DNA of 53,431 bases from assembly GCA_964629325.1 (NCBI GenBank), contig CAZVSC010000017.1:1-53431 (forward strand). The letters run 5' to 3'. A program made the position numbers and the translations under genes. Below, one piece after another: positions 35,095-44,065 of this stretch (its first letter is position 1; every line of letters begins with the position of its first letter). This DNA comes from Eutrophocola sp964629325 (GTDB lineage Bacteria > Pseudomonadota > Gammaproteobacteria > Pseudomonadales > Pseudohongiellaceae). Below the pieces are notes generated by a model. The model was given only the letters and a program-made list of their open reading frames with translations. It was not told the DNA's origin and made no database searches.

Positions 35095-36468
35095 TCAGAA
35101 GAAAGTCAGCCCGACCTGGAACAGGCGTTCCAGCTCGGGTATGCGCTTCTTGTCCACCATGAACATGATGACGTGGTCGTCGGTTTCAATGACGATGTCA
35201 TCATGGGCAATGTACACCTTGTCATCACGAACGATGGCACCAATGGTGGTTCCCTCGGGAAGGTCGATATCCTCTATCTGCTTCCCGACGACCTTTGATG
35301 TGTTCTTGTCCCCATGGGCGATGGCTTCCATGGCTTCTGCCGCTCCGCGCCGGAGAGAATAGACATTCACCACATCGCCCTTGCGTACATGGGTCAGCAG
35401 GCTGCCGATGGTGGCCTGCTGCGGCGAGATGGCGATGTCAATTTCGCCGCTTTGTATGAGGTCGACATAGGCGGGGTTGGCGATCAGCGTCATGACCCGC
35501 GCCGCGCCCATGCGTTTGGCGAGCAGGGAAGACATGATGTTGGCGTCATCGTTATTGGTCAGTGCCAGAAACACATCGGTATCTTCAATGTTTTCCCCGA
35601 TCAGCATTTCCTGATCAGAGGCATCGCCATGAAGAACTGTCGTGGATTTCAGTCGTTCCGTGAGCTCCCGGCATCGCTCGAGGTTCATTTCAATGATCTT
35701 GGTGCGGTAGTTTTTTTCCAGTGACGCGGCCAGGCGCTCCCCGATATTGCCGCCGCCGGCGATCATGATTTTCTTGTATGGCTTGTCCACCTTGCGCAGC
35801 TCGCTCATGACATCACGGATATCTTCCTTGGCGGCAATGAAGAATACCTCGTCACCCTGCTCGATAATGGTTGTGCCTTCAGGCTTGATGGCGCGGTTGC
35901 TGCGAAAGATGGCGGCAACGCGTGTATCCACATTCGGCATATGCTCGCGCAGCTGCGAAATTTCCTGGTCGATGAGGGGGCCGCCGCGGGTGGCTTTTAC
36001 CCCGACCAGTTGCACCAGGCCATTGGCGAAGTCGAGTACCTGGAGGGAGCCGGGCAGGTCGATCAGGCTTTTGATGTAATGGGAAACTTCCTGCTCCGGG
36101 CTGATGACCACGTCGATGGGAATGGCCTCGGGGCAGAACAGTTTCTTTTCGGCAACGTAGGAATTCGAGCGCAACCGGCATATTTTCTTCGGCGTACGAA
36201 ACAGGGAATAGGCAACCTGGCATGCCACCAGGTTGGTTTCATCACTTTCGGTGATGGCGATCAGCATATCCGCATCACGTGCGCCGGCACTTTCGAGGAT
36301 GTTGGGGTAGGAAACCTGGCCTTCGACAGTGGCGATATCCAGGCGGTCCTTGAGCTCCCTGAGCCTGGTAGCACTGGGATCCACTACGGTAATGTCGTTG
36401 GCTTCCTTCGCCAGGTTTTCAGCCAGCGCGGCGCCAACCTTGTTGGCGCCGAGGATGATGATTTTCAT
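35095..36468 (-). CDS. trkA: Trk system potassium uptake protein TrkA
   Basis: Cytoplasmic NAD(H)/nucleotide-binding regulator of TrkH. The 457-aa protein has two RCK units, each with a Rossmann domain and a TrkA-C domain. The first Rossmann motif is IIILGANKVGAALAENL at residue 2, the second IMIAGGGNIGERLAASL near residue 235. The C-terminal TrkA_C domain includes LPEGTTIGAIVRDDKVYIAHDD. It is co-directional with rsmB upstream and trkH downstream. Confidence 0.96.
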   Translation of the reverse strand: MKIIILGANKVGAALAENLAKEANDITVVDPSATRLRELKDRLDIATVEGQVSYPNILESAGARDADMLIAITESDETNLVACQVAYSLFRTPKKICRLRSNSYVAEKKLFCPEAIPIDVVISPEQEVSHYIKSLIDLPGSLQVLDFANGLVQLVGVKATRGGPLIDQEISQLREHMPNVDTRVAAIFRSNRAIKPEGTTIIEQGDEVFFIAAKEDIRDVMSELRKVDKPYKKIMIAGGGNIGERLAASLEKNYRTKIIEMNLERCRELTERLKSTTVLHGDASDQEMLIGENIEDTDVFLALTNNDDANIMSSLLAKRMGAARVMTLIANPAYVDLIQSGEIDIAISPQQATIGSLLTHVRKGDVVNVYSLRRGAAEAMEAIAHGDKNTSKVVGKQIEDIDLPEGTTIGAIVRDDKVYIAHDDIVIETDDHVIMFMVDKKRIPELERLFQVGLTFF

Positions 36469-36513
36469 GTGTCCGGAAAACTCCCGCTGACTACAGGTAA
36501 AAATTGCGGCGAC

Positions 36514-36542
36514 ATTATATGCCTATGTAGGTAAGACTGAAA
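36514..36542 (-). promoter_or_regulatory. Candidate sigma-70 promoter of trkA-trkH
   Basis: Minus-strand TTTCAG (36542-36537), 17-bp spacer and a perfect TATAAT (36519-36514) precede trkA by 46 nt. Just upstream is a perfect dyad GACAAATTTTGTC (36549-36561) that could be an operator or part of the rsmB 3' end structure. Confidence 0.5.
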
Positions 36543-36576
36543 CGTGGCGACAAATTTTGTCAATCAGGGCAAATGC

Positions 36577-37881
36577 TTACTGCTTTTCCAGCAGCGCATA
36601 ATAGAAACCGTCCGTTCCTGCCATACCGGGCAGGAACTGCATGCCCGGATGGCAGGGCAGGGTGCCAGGGTGGGACAACGGTACGGCCAGCGCATTGCCA
36701 GTGCTTGCCAGGAAATTGCTGACGATTTGCTCATTTTCCGCACGCAGGACCGAACAGGTGGTGTAAAGCAGCCGTCCACCGGTTTTCAGGCAGGGCCAGA
36801 GCGATTCCAGCAGCTGCCGCTGCAGGTCCGCAAGCCGGGGAATATCTTCGGCGCGGCGAAGGATCTTGATGTCCGGATGCCGGCGAATGACTCCCGTGCC
36901 GGAGCAGGGCGCGTCCAGCAGAATGGCATCGAACGGCCGGCCATCCCACCACTGCCCGGTGTTCGCGGCATCCGCACAGACAACATTCGCCGTCAAACCG
37001 CCCCTGGCCAGGTTTTCCCTGACTTTCAGCAGGCGGTCCTCATTACTGTCGAGCGCGACCATGTCCAGCTTCCCATCCGCCAGTTCAAGAAGCGCACAGG
37101 TTTTGCCGCCGGGAGCCGCACAGGCGTCCAGCACACGGTCACCCCGGGCCGGTGCCAGCAGGGCGGCGGCCAGCTGGGATGCCTCATCCTGGACACTGAT
37201 GAGGCCATCGGCAAAGCCGGGCAGCTTTCCTACATCGACAGGTGACGCCAGGGTAATACCGGAAGGGGTATTGGCCCCGGCGCTGGCGGCAATGCCACTG
37301 TTTGCCAGGTTTTCCAGGCATTGCTCACGGCTTGTACGAAACAGGTTTGTCCGCAGCACCATCGGCGCCTGCCGGTTGTTGTTGTCGAGGATTTTCTCAG
37401 CCTGTTGCGGCCAGTCCTGTCGTATGGCTTCCAGCAACCAGGACGGGTGAGCACAGCGTGCCTGGGCATCGTCCAGAATCGCTGCCTCGAGGGCTTCGCG
37501 GTCGCGCAGCGCCTGACGCAGAACGGCATTGACCAGGTTTTTTGCCCAGGGCTTTTTCAACAGCCGGGTTGTAGCCACGGTTTCATTGACTGCGGCGTGA
37601 TCGGGTGTTCGCATGTGCAACAGCTGGTAGAGCCCGAGCAGGATCAGGCAGAGGACATCGTTGTCCTTTGCCCTTGGCAATTTATCCATCAGCCGGCCGG
37701 CAATGAAGACAAGCCTGGGATACCAGCGGCACACCCCGTAGGTGTATTCCTGAATCAGGGGCAGGTTTGCAGACGGTTGGGTGGTGCCGAGGGCTGAAAG
37801 CTGTGATGATAATGAGCCGCTTTCGGAAAGCAGATTATTCAGGATCCTCACGGCAAGTAAGCGATCACTTACAGTGCTCAA
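36577..37881 (-). CDS. rsmB: 16S rRNA (cytosine-967-C5) methyltransferase RsmB
   Basis: SAM-dependent m5C methyltransferase acting on 16S rRNA. Start at TTG 37881 (MSTVSDRLLAVRILNNLL), 434 aa, with GAGGA 7 nt upstream; a GTG at 37911 would overlap fmt by 20 nt. The N-terminal NusB-like RNA-binding domain is followed by the Rossmann fold with DACAAPGGKTCALLEL. The catalytic motifs are DAPCSGTGVIRRHPDIK and TTCSVLRAENEQIV, whose two cysteines are the nucleophile and release residues. It follows fmt by 11 nt. Confidence 0.95.
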   Translation of the reverse strand: MSTVSDRLLAVRILNNLLSESGSLSSQLSALGTTQPSANLPLIQEYTYGVCRWYPRLVFIAGRLMDKLPRAKDNDVLCLILLGLYQLLHMRTPDHAAVNETVATTRLLKKPWAKNLVNAVLRQALRDREALEAAILDDAQARCAHPSWLLEAIRQDWPQQAEKILDNNNRQAPMVLRTNLFRTSREQCLENLANSGIAASAGANTPSGITLASPVDVGKLPGFADGLISVQDEASQLAAALLAPARGDRVLDACAAPGGKTCALLELADGKLDMVALDSNEDRLLKVRENLARGGLTANVVCADAANTGQWWDGRPFDAILLDAPCSGTGVIRRHPDIKILRRAEDIPRLADLQRQLLESLWPCLKTGGRLLYTTCSVLRAENEQIVSNFLASTGNALAVPLSHPGTLPCHPGMQFLPGMAGTDGFYYALLEKQ

Positions 37882-37891
37882 GTTGCTGTCC

Positions 37892-38839
37892 TCATGCCGG
37901 ATTGGCGGCACTTAACGAGGCGCCTGGGGCAAACAGGTCCGGGTGCCCGTTGAGGACATCCTGCATGGCCATGGGCTTTTTGCCAGGCAGCTGGACGGCA
38001 GAAATTTCGAGGCGGTTTTCGCCACAGGCGACAGTAATGGCGTTGCTGCCGACGGCGAGTATCGTGCCCGGAACAGCGCCGGCGTTCCCGGCCTTACTCA
38101 CGGCCTCGATTATGCGCAACCGGTCTCCCTGAAAAAGGCACCAGGCCGGGGAGCGCGGGTAGAAGGCCTGAACCTGCCGCTGGATGAGCGCGGCGTGTTG
38201 CCGCCAGTTAATTTCCGCCTCTTCCTTGCCCAGCTTGGCGGCATACGTCGCGTGCCTGTCATCCTGCGGGCGGGCATTGGCCTGGAAAGATCCCAGATCG
38301 GCCAGCACTTTTTCCAGGCCTTCACATCCCAGGGTGGCAAGTCTTTCGGTAATGGTCAGGGCATTGTCACGATCCCCGATCGGCGTTTTGAGCGCCAGTA
38401 GCACATCCCCGGTATCGAGGCCGGCATCCATCTGCATGATGCAAATACCCGTTTCCGTGTCACCAGCCAGGATGGCGCGCTCAATGGGCGCGGCCCCGCG
38501 CCAGCGGGGAAGCAGGGATGCATGGACATTGATACAGCCAAAGCGGGGTGTTTGCAGAACGGCGGGACTCAGAATCAGGCCATAGGCAACCACGATCATG
38601 AGATCCGGGGCAAATCCCGCCAGCTCGGCTGTTGCCTGGGCGTCGAGCCGGGCAGGCTGGAAAACCGGGATTCCGTGCTGTTCGGCAACGGCTTTTACCG
38701 GTGTGGGCTGCACCTTCTTGCCCCGGCCAGCGGGGCGGTCCGGCTGGGTATAGACCGCAACGATGTCATGGCCCGCGCCGACCAGGCTTTCCAGGTGAGT
38801 GGCGGCAAAGGCTGGAGTGCCGGCAAATATCAGGCGCAT
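37892..38839 (-). CDS. fmt: Methionyl-tRNA formyltransferase
   Basis: Formylates initiator Met-tRNA using 10-formyl-THF. The 315-aa protein starts MRLIFAGTPAFAATHLESLV. Its catalytic region reads CINVHASLLPRWRGAAPIERAIL, containing the Asn-His-Ser-type site in which the middle position is Ala, the usual form being NxHxSLLPxxRG. The folate segment MQMDAGLDTGDVL and the C-terminal tRNA-binding OB domain are intact. The def gene upstream and rsmB downstream are the standard neighbours. Confidence 0.96.
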   Translation of the reverse strand: MRLIFAGTPAFAATHLESLVGAGHDIVAVYTQPDRPAGRGKKVQPTPVKAVAEQHGIPVFQPARLDAQATAELAGFAPDLMIVVAYGLILSPAVLQTPRFGCINVHASLLPRWRGAAPIERAILAGDTETGICIMQMDAGLDTGDVLLALKTPIGDRDNALTITERLATLGCEGLEKVLADLGSFQANARPQDDRHATYAAKLGKEEAEINWRQHAALIQRQVQAFYPRSPAWCLFQGDRLRIIEAVSKAGNAGAVPGTILAVGSNAITVACGENRLEISAVQLPGKKPMAMQDVLNGHPDLFAPGASLSAANPA

Positions 38840-38897
38840 GGGATTTTCAGCCTGCTTTTTAGCCTATATAAGCCAGGGTTAGGCAATGGCAGCGGGA

Positions 38898-39419
38898 TCA
38901 GGCTGGCGCAGCCGTTTTCTGCTGGCGGTGTTCTTTTTCCAGCTTTGAGCGGATGCGTTCCCGCTTCAGGCTGGAAATGTAATCCACGAACAGCTTGCCG
39001 TTGAGGTGGTCTACCTCGTGCTGGATGCACACGGCCAGGATGCCTTCTGCCACGAGCTCGAAAGGCTCACCCTGCCTGTCCAGGGCATTCACCCTGACTT
39101 TCCGGGGGCGGGTGACCAGCTCGTAATAGCCGGGGACGGAAAGACAGCCTTCCTCGTGGCCCAGGGGTTCCGGGTCGAGTACGGTGATTTCCGGGTTGAT
39201 GAACACCATGGGACTGGCACGGTCTTCGGAGATATCGATGACCAGCATGCGCTGGTGAACATTGACCTGGGTGGCGGCCAGGCCGATGCCTTCGGCGTGG
39301 TACATGGTTTCCACCATGTCGTCGAGCACCTGTCTGAGCGCATCATCCACGTGCTCGACGGGCTCGGCCTTCTTGCGCAGGCGCGGATCGGGGAATTCGA
39401 GGATGGGCAAAAGGCTCAT
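38898..39419 (-). CDS. def: Peptide deformylase
   Basis: Removes the N-formyl group from nascent proteins; Fe(II) or other metal enzyme. The 173-aa protein has all three metal-site motifs: GIGLAATQV, EEGCLSVPG (Cys ligand) and CIQHEVDHLNG (two His and catalytic Glu). The C-terminal tail is short and basic. It is the first gene of def-fmt-rsmB and divergent from the LysM gene. Confidence 0.97.
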   Translation of the reverse strand: MSLLPILEFPDPRLRKKAEPVEHVDDALRQVLDDMVETMYHAEGIGLAATQVNVHQRMLVIDISEDRASPMVFINPEITVLDPEPLGHEEGCLSVPGYYELVTRPRKVRVNALDRQGEPFELVAEGILAVCIQHEVDHLNGKLFVDYISSLKRERIRSKLEKEHRQQKTAAPA

Positions 39420-39562
39420 GGGTGTAATATCGGGGCTTTTCGGGCACGCTCAAGTCCTTATGATACGCCAATCACAATGAGTTTTTTAACTTTATGATCT
39501 GATACCGGCGGCGGAATACCTAAATACGTCACAATTTACGTAAAATAACCTTGCTAACCGTA

Positions 39563-39568
39563 TATAAT
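39563..39568 (+). promoter_or_regulatory. Candidate -10 element upstream of the LysM gene
   Basis: A perfect TATAAT in an AT-rich stretch of the 222-nt def/LysM divergent gap. No good -35 is seen at 16-18 bp, so this is a weak call. Confidence 0.35.
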
Positions 39569-39641
39569 TTAGGCACTTATTGTTACTATTCCGAAAATTA
39601 CCCCTGCCGGGGACCGCAAAAAAAGGCTGACGAGGTTGCCC

Positions 39642-40742
39642 ATGGTGAACACGTTGAAAAAAATCTTTCCTGCATTCCTGCTCGTGCAGATGCTGTCAGC
39701 CGCCGTCATGGCAGCCGACCAGGTACAGATTCGCGCCGATGCGCCGGGCCGTTACGAAGTGGTTCGCGGGGATACTCTCTGGGATATTTCTGGCCGGTTT
39801 CTTGAGGATCCCTGGCTGTGGCCGGAAGTCTGGGAACTCAATCCGCAGATTGAAAATCCGCACCTGATATACCCGGGTGACATCATTGAATTGCAATACA
39901 CCGCGGATGGCCCGATGTTGACACTGCGCCGGGCTGGCAGCGCTGAAGGCTTGCGCACGGTGGTGTTATCTCCCCAGGTCAGGCGTGAGCGCCTGAACGG
40001 GGCCATCGATGCAATCCCGCTGGACCAGATCAGCGCCGCGCTCAGCGATAATATTGTGGTCCCGGCCAGCGAGATGGATCGCTCGCCTTATGTGCTGGGC
40101 AACCGCAAAGGCAGTCTCTTCAGCAGCAGCAACGATGAATTATTCGCCAAGGGCAACTGGTCAGGCGATGTTCAGCAATACGACATCATCAGGCCGGGCC
40201 GCGATTACGTCGACCCCGAAACCGGCACGGTTCTTGGTATCGAGGGCAAGCTGGTTGGCTCTGCCGCAATCCTTGAGCGCGACGGCGACCAGGCGACACT
40301 CCGCGTTAACGACGTGGAGGAAGAAATTCGCCAGGGCGACCGCCTCATTCCTTCGGCAGGCAACCGTATCGACGCCAATTATTTCCCGCGGCCGCCAGCC
40401 TTCAACATCAGTGCTCGCATTCTGGACATTGCGAGCGGCCGCACAGTAGGCGGCAAGTACGACACCATCGTGATCAACAAAGGCAGCAGCGACCGCCTGC
40501 GCTCGGGTGATCTGCTGGCCCTGCAGAAACCCGATATCGTCATGGACGACCAGGTTGGCAAAGCCAGTGTCGGACAGCGGTTCAAGCGCTCATTGGGTTT
40601 CGATAATGACAACCTTGCGACATTCGATGGCGAGAAATACGCATCGGTACTAATCTACAGGGTGTTCGATAACACCAGCCTCGGCATCATCCTGAGCGCC
40701 GATGATGAAGTACGGGTAGAGGACAGGGTCATCACCCCGTAA
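39642..40742 (+). CDS. Secreted LysM peptidoglycan-binding protein
   Basis: A 366-aa exported protein. The start at ATG 39642 (MVNTLKKIFPAFLLVQML) has GAGG 6 nt upstream. A signal peptide runs to about residue 24 (AAVMAAD, Ala-X-Ala cleavage site). One LysM domain follows at about residues 37-85 (YEVVRGDTLWDISGRF to LIYPGDIIELQY). The remaining 280 residues contain no motif I recognise, although short beta-rich units such as DYVDPETGTVLGIEGKLVG suggest a bacterial-surface beta domain. It is paired with dprA as in Pseudomonas (PA0020-like), where its function is undefined; envelope or cell-wall maintenance is an inference. Confidence 0.88.
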   Translation: MVNTLKKIFPAFLLVQMLSAAVMAADQVQIRADAPGRYEVVRGDTLWDISGRFLEDPWLWPEVWELNPQIENPHLIYPGDIIELQYTADGPMLTLRRAGSAEGLRTVVLSPQVRRERLNGAIDAIPLDQISAALSDNIVVPASEMDRSPYVLGNRKGSLFSSSNDELFAKGNWSGDVQQYDIIRPGRDYVDPETGTVLGIEGKLVGSAAILERDGDQATLRVNDVEEEIRQGDRLIPSAGNRIDANYFPRPPAFNISARILDIASGRTVGGKYDTIVINKGSSDRLRSGDLLALQKPDIVMDDQVGKASVGQRFKRSLGFDNDNLATFDGEKYASVLIYRVFDNTSLGIILSADDEVRVEDRVITP

Positions 40743-40770
40743 ACTTTTTCGGGCTGGTCATGGAAGACCA

Positions 40771-41940
40771 ATGCACCCGGCAAAAAACCAAACCACCGGC
40801 CCTCCGGCCGGGAAAAATTCCGATGAACTCCGGCGCTGGCTGTTGCTCGCCCACCAGCCGGGCATGTATTCACGTTTGTACAATCGCCTGCTGGACGCTC
40901 TTGGCTCTCCTGAACAAATCTTTTCCGGCACTGTAGAGATGCTGGAGGCCTGCGGTGCCAGCTGCGAAACGGCAAACGCCATTTGCGCCGCCGGGCGGGG
41001 CAGCGTGTCGGATGCAGCCAGGACTGGTCTGGACACATGCTGGCGCTGGCTGGATGCAGATAACCACAGCATCCTGCTGCGCAATGACCCGGCTTATCCA
41101 GAAAGACTGGCAGCGATACCTGATCCGCCCCCGCTGTTATACGTCAACGGCGACCCCGCATGCCTGAAGGCAAAGATGATCGCCATGGTGGGCAGCCGTC
41201 GTCCCAGCGCAGACGGCCGGCGCAATGCGCGCTGCTTTGCCTCCGAACTGGCGGCCCTCGGGATTGGCGTATGCAGCGGACTGGCCCTGGGCATCGACGG
41301 GGAAAGCCACGCGGGTGCGCTGCAGTCAAAAGGCGTGACGGTCGCTGTCCTGGGCACAGGCATCGATGTGGTTTACCCGACACGCAACAACAAACTCTTT
41401 GATGACATTACCGTCAATGGTGCGTTGGTCAGCGAATTCAATCCCGGCACACCGCCGCTGCCCCCGCACTTTCCTCGCCGAAATCGCATCATCAGCGGTC
41501 TCAGCCTGGGCGTTCTGGTCGTGGAAGCGGGTCTGCAAAGCGGCTCGATGATCACGGCGCGGATGGCGCTGGAGCAGGGCAGGGAGGTCTTCGCGATTCC
41601 CGGCTCCATCCATAACCCGATGGCCAAAGGCTGCCATCGCCTGATCGGTCAGGGCGCCAAGCTTGTCCAGGATGTGGCTGACATCTGCGAGGAGTTCGAA
41701 GAACTCATGCAACACGCGGCGCTGAATACGCCAGGACCGCAGGCGTCGTCATCACCGCCCCTCCCGAAAGAGCTGGCCAAGGTGCTCGCAGCCATCGGGC
41801 ATGACCCGGTCTCGGTGGATGTCCTGTTGCCGGAAACCGGCATGACCGTGGAAAAGGCCACCGCCCTGCTGGCAGAACTGGAAATGGCAGGGTTGGTGCG
41901 GCGGGATCAACGGGGTTATTCCCGCACACTGCCTGATTAG
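40771..41940 (+). CDS. dprA: DNA-processing protein DprA (Smf)
   Basis: Binds incoming single-stranded DNA and loads RecA during natural transformation; also present in non-competent species. The 389-aa protein has an N-terminal helical domain (SAM-like, about residues 20-100). The Rossmann-type core follows with MVGSRRPSADGRRNA, GLALGIDGESHAGAL and GTGIDVVYPTRN. A C-terminal winged-helix domain covers about residues 325-389. It is 28 nt after the LysM gene. In Pseudomonas the next genes are tsaC and qor; here a 271-nt gap leads directly to hemF. Confidence 0.94.
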   Translation: MHPAKNQTTGPPAGKNSDELRRWLLLAHQPGMYSRLYNRLLDALGSPEQIFSGTVEMLEACGASCETANAICAAGRGSVSDAARTGLDTCWRWLDADNHSILLRNDPAYPERLAAIPDPPPLLYVNGDPACLKAKMIAMVGSRRPSADGRRNARCFASELAALGIGVCSGLALGIDGESHAGALQSKGVTVAVLGTGIDVVYPTRNNKLFDDITVNGALVSEFNPGTPPLPPHFPRRNRIISGLSLGVLVVEAGLQSGSMITARMALEQGREVFAIPGSIHNPMAKGCHRLIGQGAKLVQDVADICEEFEELMQHAALNTPGPQASSSPPLPKELAKVLAAIGHDPVSVDVLLPETGMTVEKATALLAELEMAGLVRRDQRGYSRTLPD

Positions 41941-42036
41941 TCCCCGCCCGGAAAAGATGCGAGAATACGCGGCGAATTTTTGCGGAATACCGCATGCATA
42001 ACAGTTGTAAACCCGGCATGCATTCCTGGCGGACGC

Positions 42037-42078
42037 CTGATGTCGATCAAATCATCCCGTCCTGGATTCAAGGACAAT
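42037..42078 (+). promoter_or_regulatory. Anr/FNR-type box and class II promoter of hemF
   Basis: CTGATGTCGATCAA (42037-42050) matches TTGAT-N4-ATCAA at 9 of 10 positions. A -10-like GACAAT (42073-42078) lies where it should for a class II site centred at about -41.5 (start near 42085). Pseudomonas hemF is known to be controlled by Anr and Dnr, which makes the site plausible. The rest of the 41941-42211 gap holds two 11-bp direct copies of AGAAGCAGTAA just before the hemF start and nothing else I recognise. Confidence 0.6.
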
Positions 42079-42211
42079 TCGACACAGTTCCAGCAAGGTC
42101 AGTGCCCACCCGCTGGTGATCTGAAAAGCCATGAAGCGATCAGGGAATGGGGCCGGCAATCTTTATATTATAAAAAGAAGCAGTAAGTAGAAGCAGTAAC
42201 CGGAGTAACGC

Positions 42212-43123
42212 GTGACAAGTATCAACAGTGAAGCAGTGAGAGAATATCTCCTTGGCCTGCAGGACAGGATTTGCAAAGGTCTGGAGGATGCCGATGGCAG
42301 CGCGGTTTTTGGCGAGGACCAGTGGGACCGCGAAAAAGGCGGCAGCGGCCGTACCCGGGTGATCAAGGGCAAGGTTCTGCAAAAAGGCGGCGTTGCCTTT
42401 TCCCATGTGTTTGGCGACTCCATGCCGGCATCTGCCTCGGCCAACCGTCCTGAGCTTGCCGGCAGCGCTTTCCAGGCCATGGGCGTTTCCCTGGTGATAC
42501 ATCCGGATAATCCTTACGTCCCCACATCCCATGCCAACGTCCGGTTTTTCATTGCAGAAAAGGACGGGAAGGAGCCGGTCTGGTGGTTCGGCGGTGGTTT
42601 TGATATGACACCCTACTATGGTTTCACGGAAGACTGCGTGCACTGGCACCAGGTGGCGAAGGACGCTTGCGCCGATTTTGGCGACGATGTCTATCCCCGC
42701 TACAAGAAGTGGTGCGATGAATATTTTTACCTGTCCCATCGGCAGGAAGCCCGCGGCATCGGTGGTCTCTTTTTCGACGATCTCAACGAATGGGAGTTCG
42801 AGAAATGCTTTGCCTTCATGCGCTCAGTGGGGGACAGCTACCTGAAGGCGTATGTGCCGGTTATCGAGAAGCGCAAGAACATGCCTTTCGGCGAACGTGA
42901 AAAATGGTTCCAGGAATATCGTCGCGGGCGTTACGCGGAATTCAACCTGGTTTTCGACCGCGGTACCATCTTCGGATTACGTTCTGGCGTCGGCCGCACC
43001 GAGTCCATCCTCATGTCACTGCCGCCACAGGTGCGCTGGGAATACAACTGGCAGCCGGAAGCCGGGACAGAGGAAGCGAAGCTTTACACCGACTTCCTGC
43101 CGGCTAAAGACTGGCTTGCCTGA
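42212..43123 (+). CDS. hemF: Oxygen-dependent coproporphyrinogen III oxidase HemF
   Basis: Decarboxylates coproporphyrinogen III to protoporphyrinogen IX in heme synthesis, using O2. The start is a GTG; the 303-aa protein (E. coli 299) has SASANRPELAGSAFQAMGVSLV, WWFGGGFDMTPYYGF and the signature FNLVFDRGTIFGLRSGVGRTESILMSLPP in separate stretches. No disruption is visible. Heme supply fits the nearby heme O/A synthesis genes. Confidence 0.97.
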   Translation: MTSINSEAVREYLLGLQDRICKGLEDADGSAVFGEDQWDREKGGSGRTRVIKGKVLQKGGVAFSHVFGDSMPASASANRPELAGSAFQAMGVSLVIHPDNPYVPTSHANVRFFIAEKDGKEPVWWFGGGFDMTPYYGFTEDCVHWHQVAKDACADFGDDVYPRYKKWCDEYFYLSHRQEARGIGGLFFDDLNEWEFEKCFAFMRSVGDSYLKAYVPVIEKRKNMPFGEREKWFQEYRRGRYAEFNLVFDRGTIFGLRSGVGRTESILMSLPPQVRWEYNWQPEAGTEEAKLYTDFLPAKDWLA

Positions 43124-43139
43124 CACGCGTCATTCATAT

Positions 43140-43158
43140 CCGGGGCGTCCGGCCCCGG
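43140..43158 (+). other. GC-rich hairpin between hemF and aroE
   Basis: Inverted arms CCGGGGC (43140-43146) and GCCCCGG (43152-43158) with a 5-nt loop lie 17 nt past the hemF stop. There is no U-run after it, so it is at most a weak attenuator or mRNA 3'-end stabiliser. Confidence 0.4.
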
Positions 43159-43230
43159 GTTATACTTCCCGTATCCTGAAATTCTTCCTACCGGCTGCAC
43201 CGTCGGCAACTCACGAGAAGGAAACCCGTC

Positions 43231-44052
43231 TTGGACCGTTATGTCGTCATCGGCAACCCCGTCAGTCACAGCAAGTCTCCGCTGATACATTCCCTGTTTG
43301 CCGAACAGACCGGCCAGGCCATCGAGTACACCACCTTGCTGGCGGAATCGGGACATTTCAACGAGACAGCACAGGCCTTTTTTGCCGGTGGCGGCAAAGG
43401 CGCCAATGTCACCGTGCCGTTCAAGCAGGATGCCCATGCCCTTGCGGGCAGGCTGACACCGGAAGCGGAAACAGCCGGTGCGGTTAACACGCTCTACCTG
43501 GACGGGGACGTCTTGTGCGGGCATAACACGGATGGCCCGGGGCTGGTGCGCGATGTCCTTTTCAATCACCAGGGCACCCTGGCAGGAAAACACATCCTCA
43601 TTCTCGGCGCAGGCGGTGCCACCCGGGGCATCCTTCAGCCCGTCCTGGCCCAGCAACCGGCAACCATCACTATTGCCAACCGCACGGTAAGCAAGGCAGA
43701 AATCCTGGCGGAAGGTTTTCGGTCGCTCGCGGGAACTATCAAGCTCGGGGGATGCGGGTTCGACGACCTGGCGGGCAGCACGTTCGACTGGGTTTTCAAT
43801 GCCACCTCGGCAAGCCTCCAGGGAGAGATACCCGCCCTGCCAGGCACCATTGTCGATGCCCGAACCTGGTGCTACGACCTGATGTACAGCAGTGAGGTCA
43901 CGCCATTTTGCCGCTGGGCGCAGGCAGCCGGCGCCGCGAAAGCGATGGACGGACTGGGCATGCTCGTGGAACAGGCCGCGGAATCATTCGAGGTCTGGCG
44001 GGGAATACGTCCGCAGACAGCAGGGGTCCTTGCCCGCCTCAGGCAGGAATGA
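43231..44052 (+). CDS. aroE: Shikimate dehydrogenase (NADP+)
   Basis: Reduces 3-dehydroshikimate to shikimate in aromatic amino acid synthesis. The start is TTG 43231 with AAGGA 8 nt upstream. The 273-aa protein has the substrate motif GNPVSHSKSPLIH at the N-terminus, GANVTVPFK with the catalytic Lys, the NADP loop LGAGGATRGIL and NRTV with the 2'-phosphate-binding Arg, and GLGMLVEQAAESFEVWRG at the C-terminus. It converges on the gamma carbonic anhydrase gene with 13 nt between. Confidence 0.96.
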   Translation: MDRYVVIGNPVSHSKSPLIHSLFAEQTGQAIEYTTLLAESGHFNETAQAFFAGGGKGANVTVPFKQDAHALAGRLTPEAETAGAVNTLYLDGDVLCGHNTDGPGLVRDVLFNHQGTLAGKHILILGAGGATRGILQPVLAQQPATITIANRTVSKAEILAEGFRSLAGTIKLGGCGFDDLAGSTFDWVFNATSASLQGEIPALPGTIVDARTWCYDLMYSSEVTPFCRWAQAAGAAKAMDGLGMLVEQAAESFEVWRGIRPQTAGVLARLRQE

Positions 44053-44065
44053 GCGGTCGGGCGGG

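Noticed and set aside
41980..42186. 68-aa open frame between dprA and hemF
   Set aside because: It covers the candidate Anr box and the hemF promoter, has no ribosome binding site and no family resemblance.
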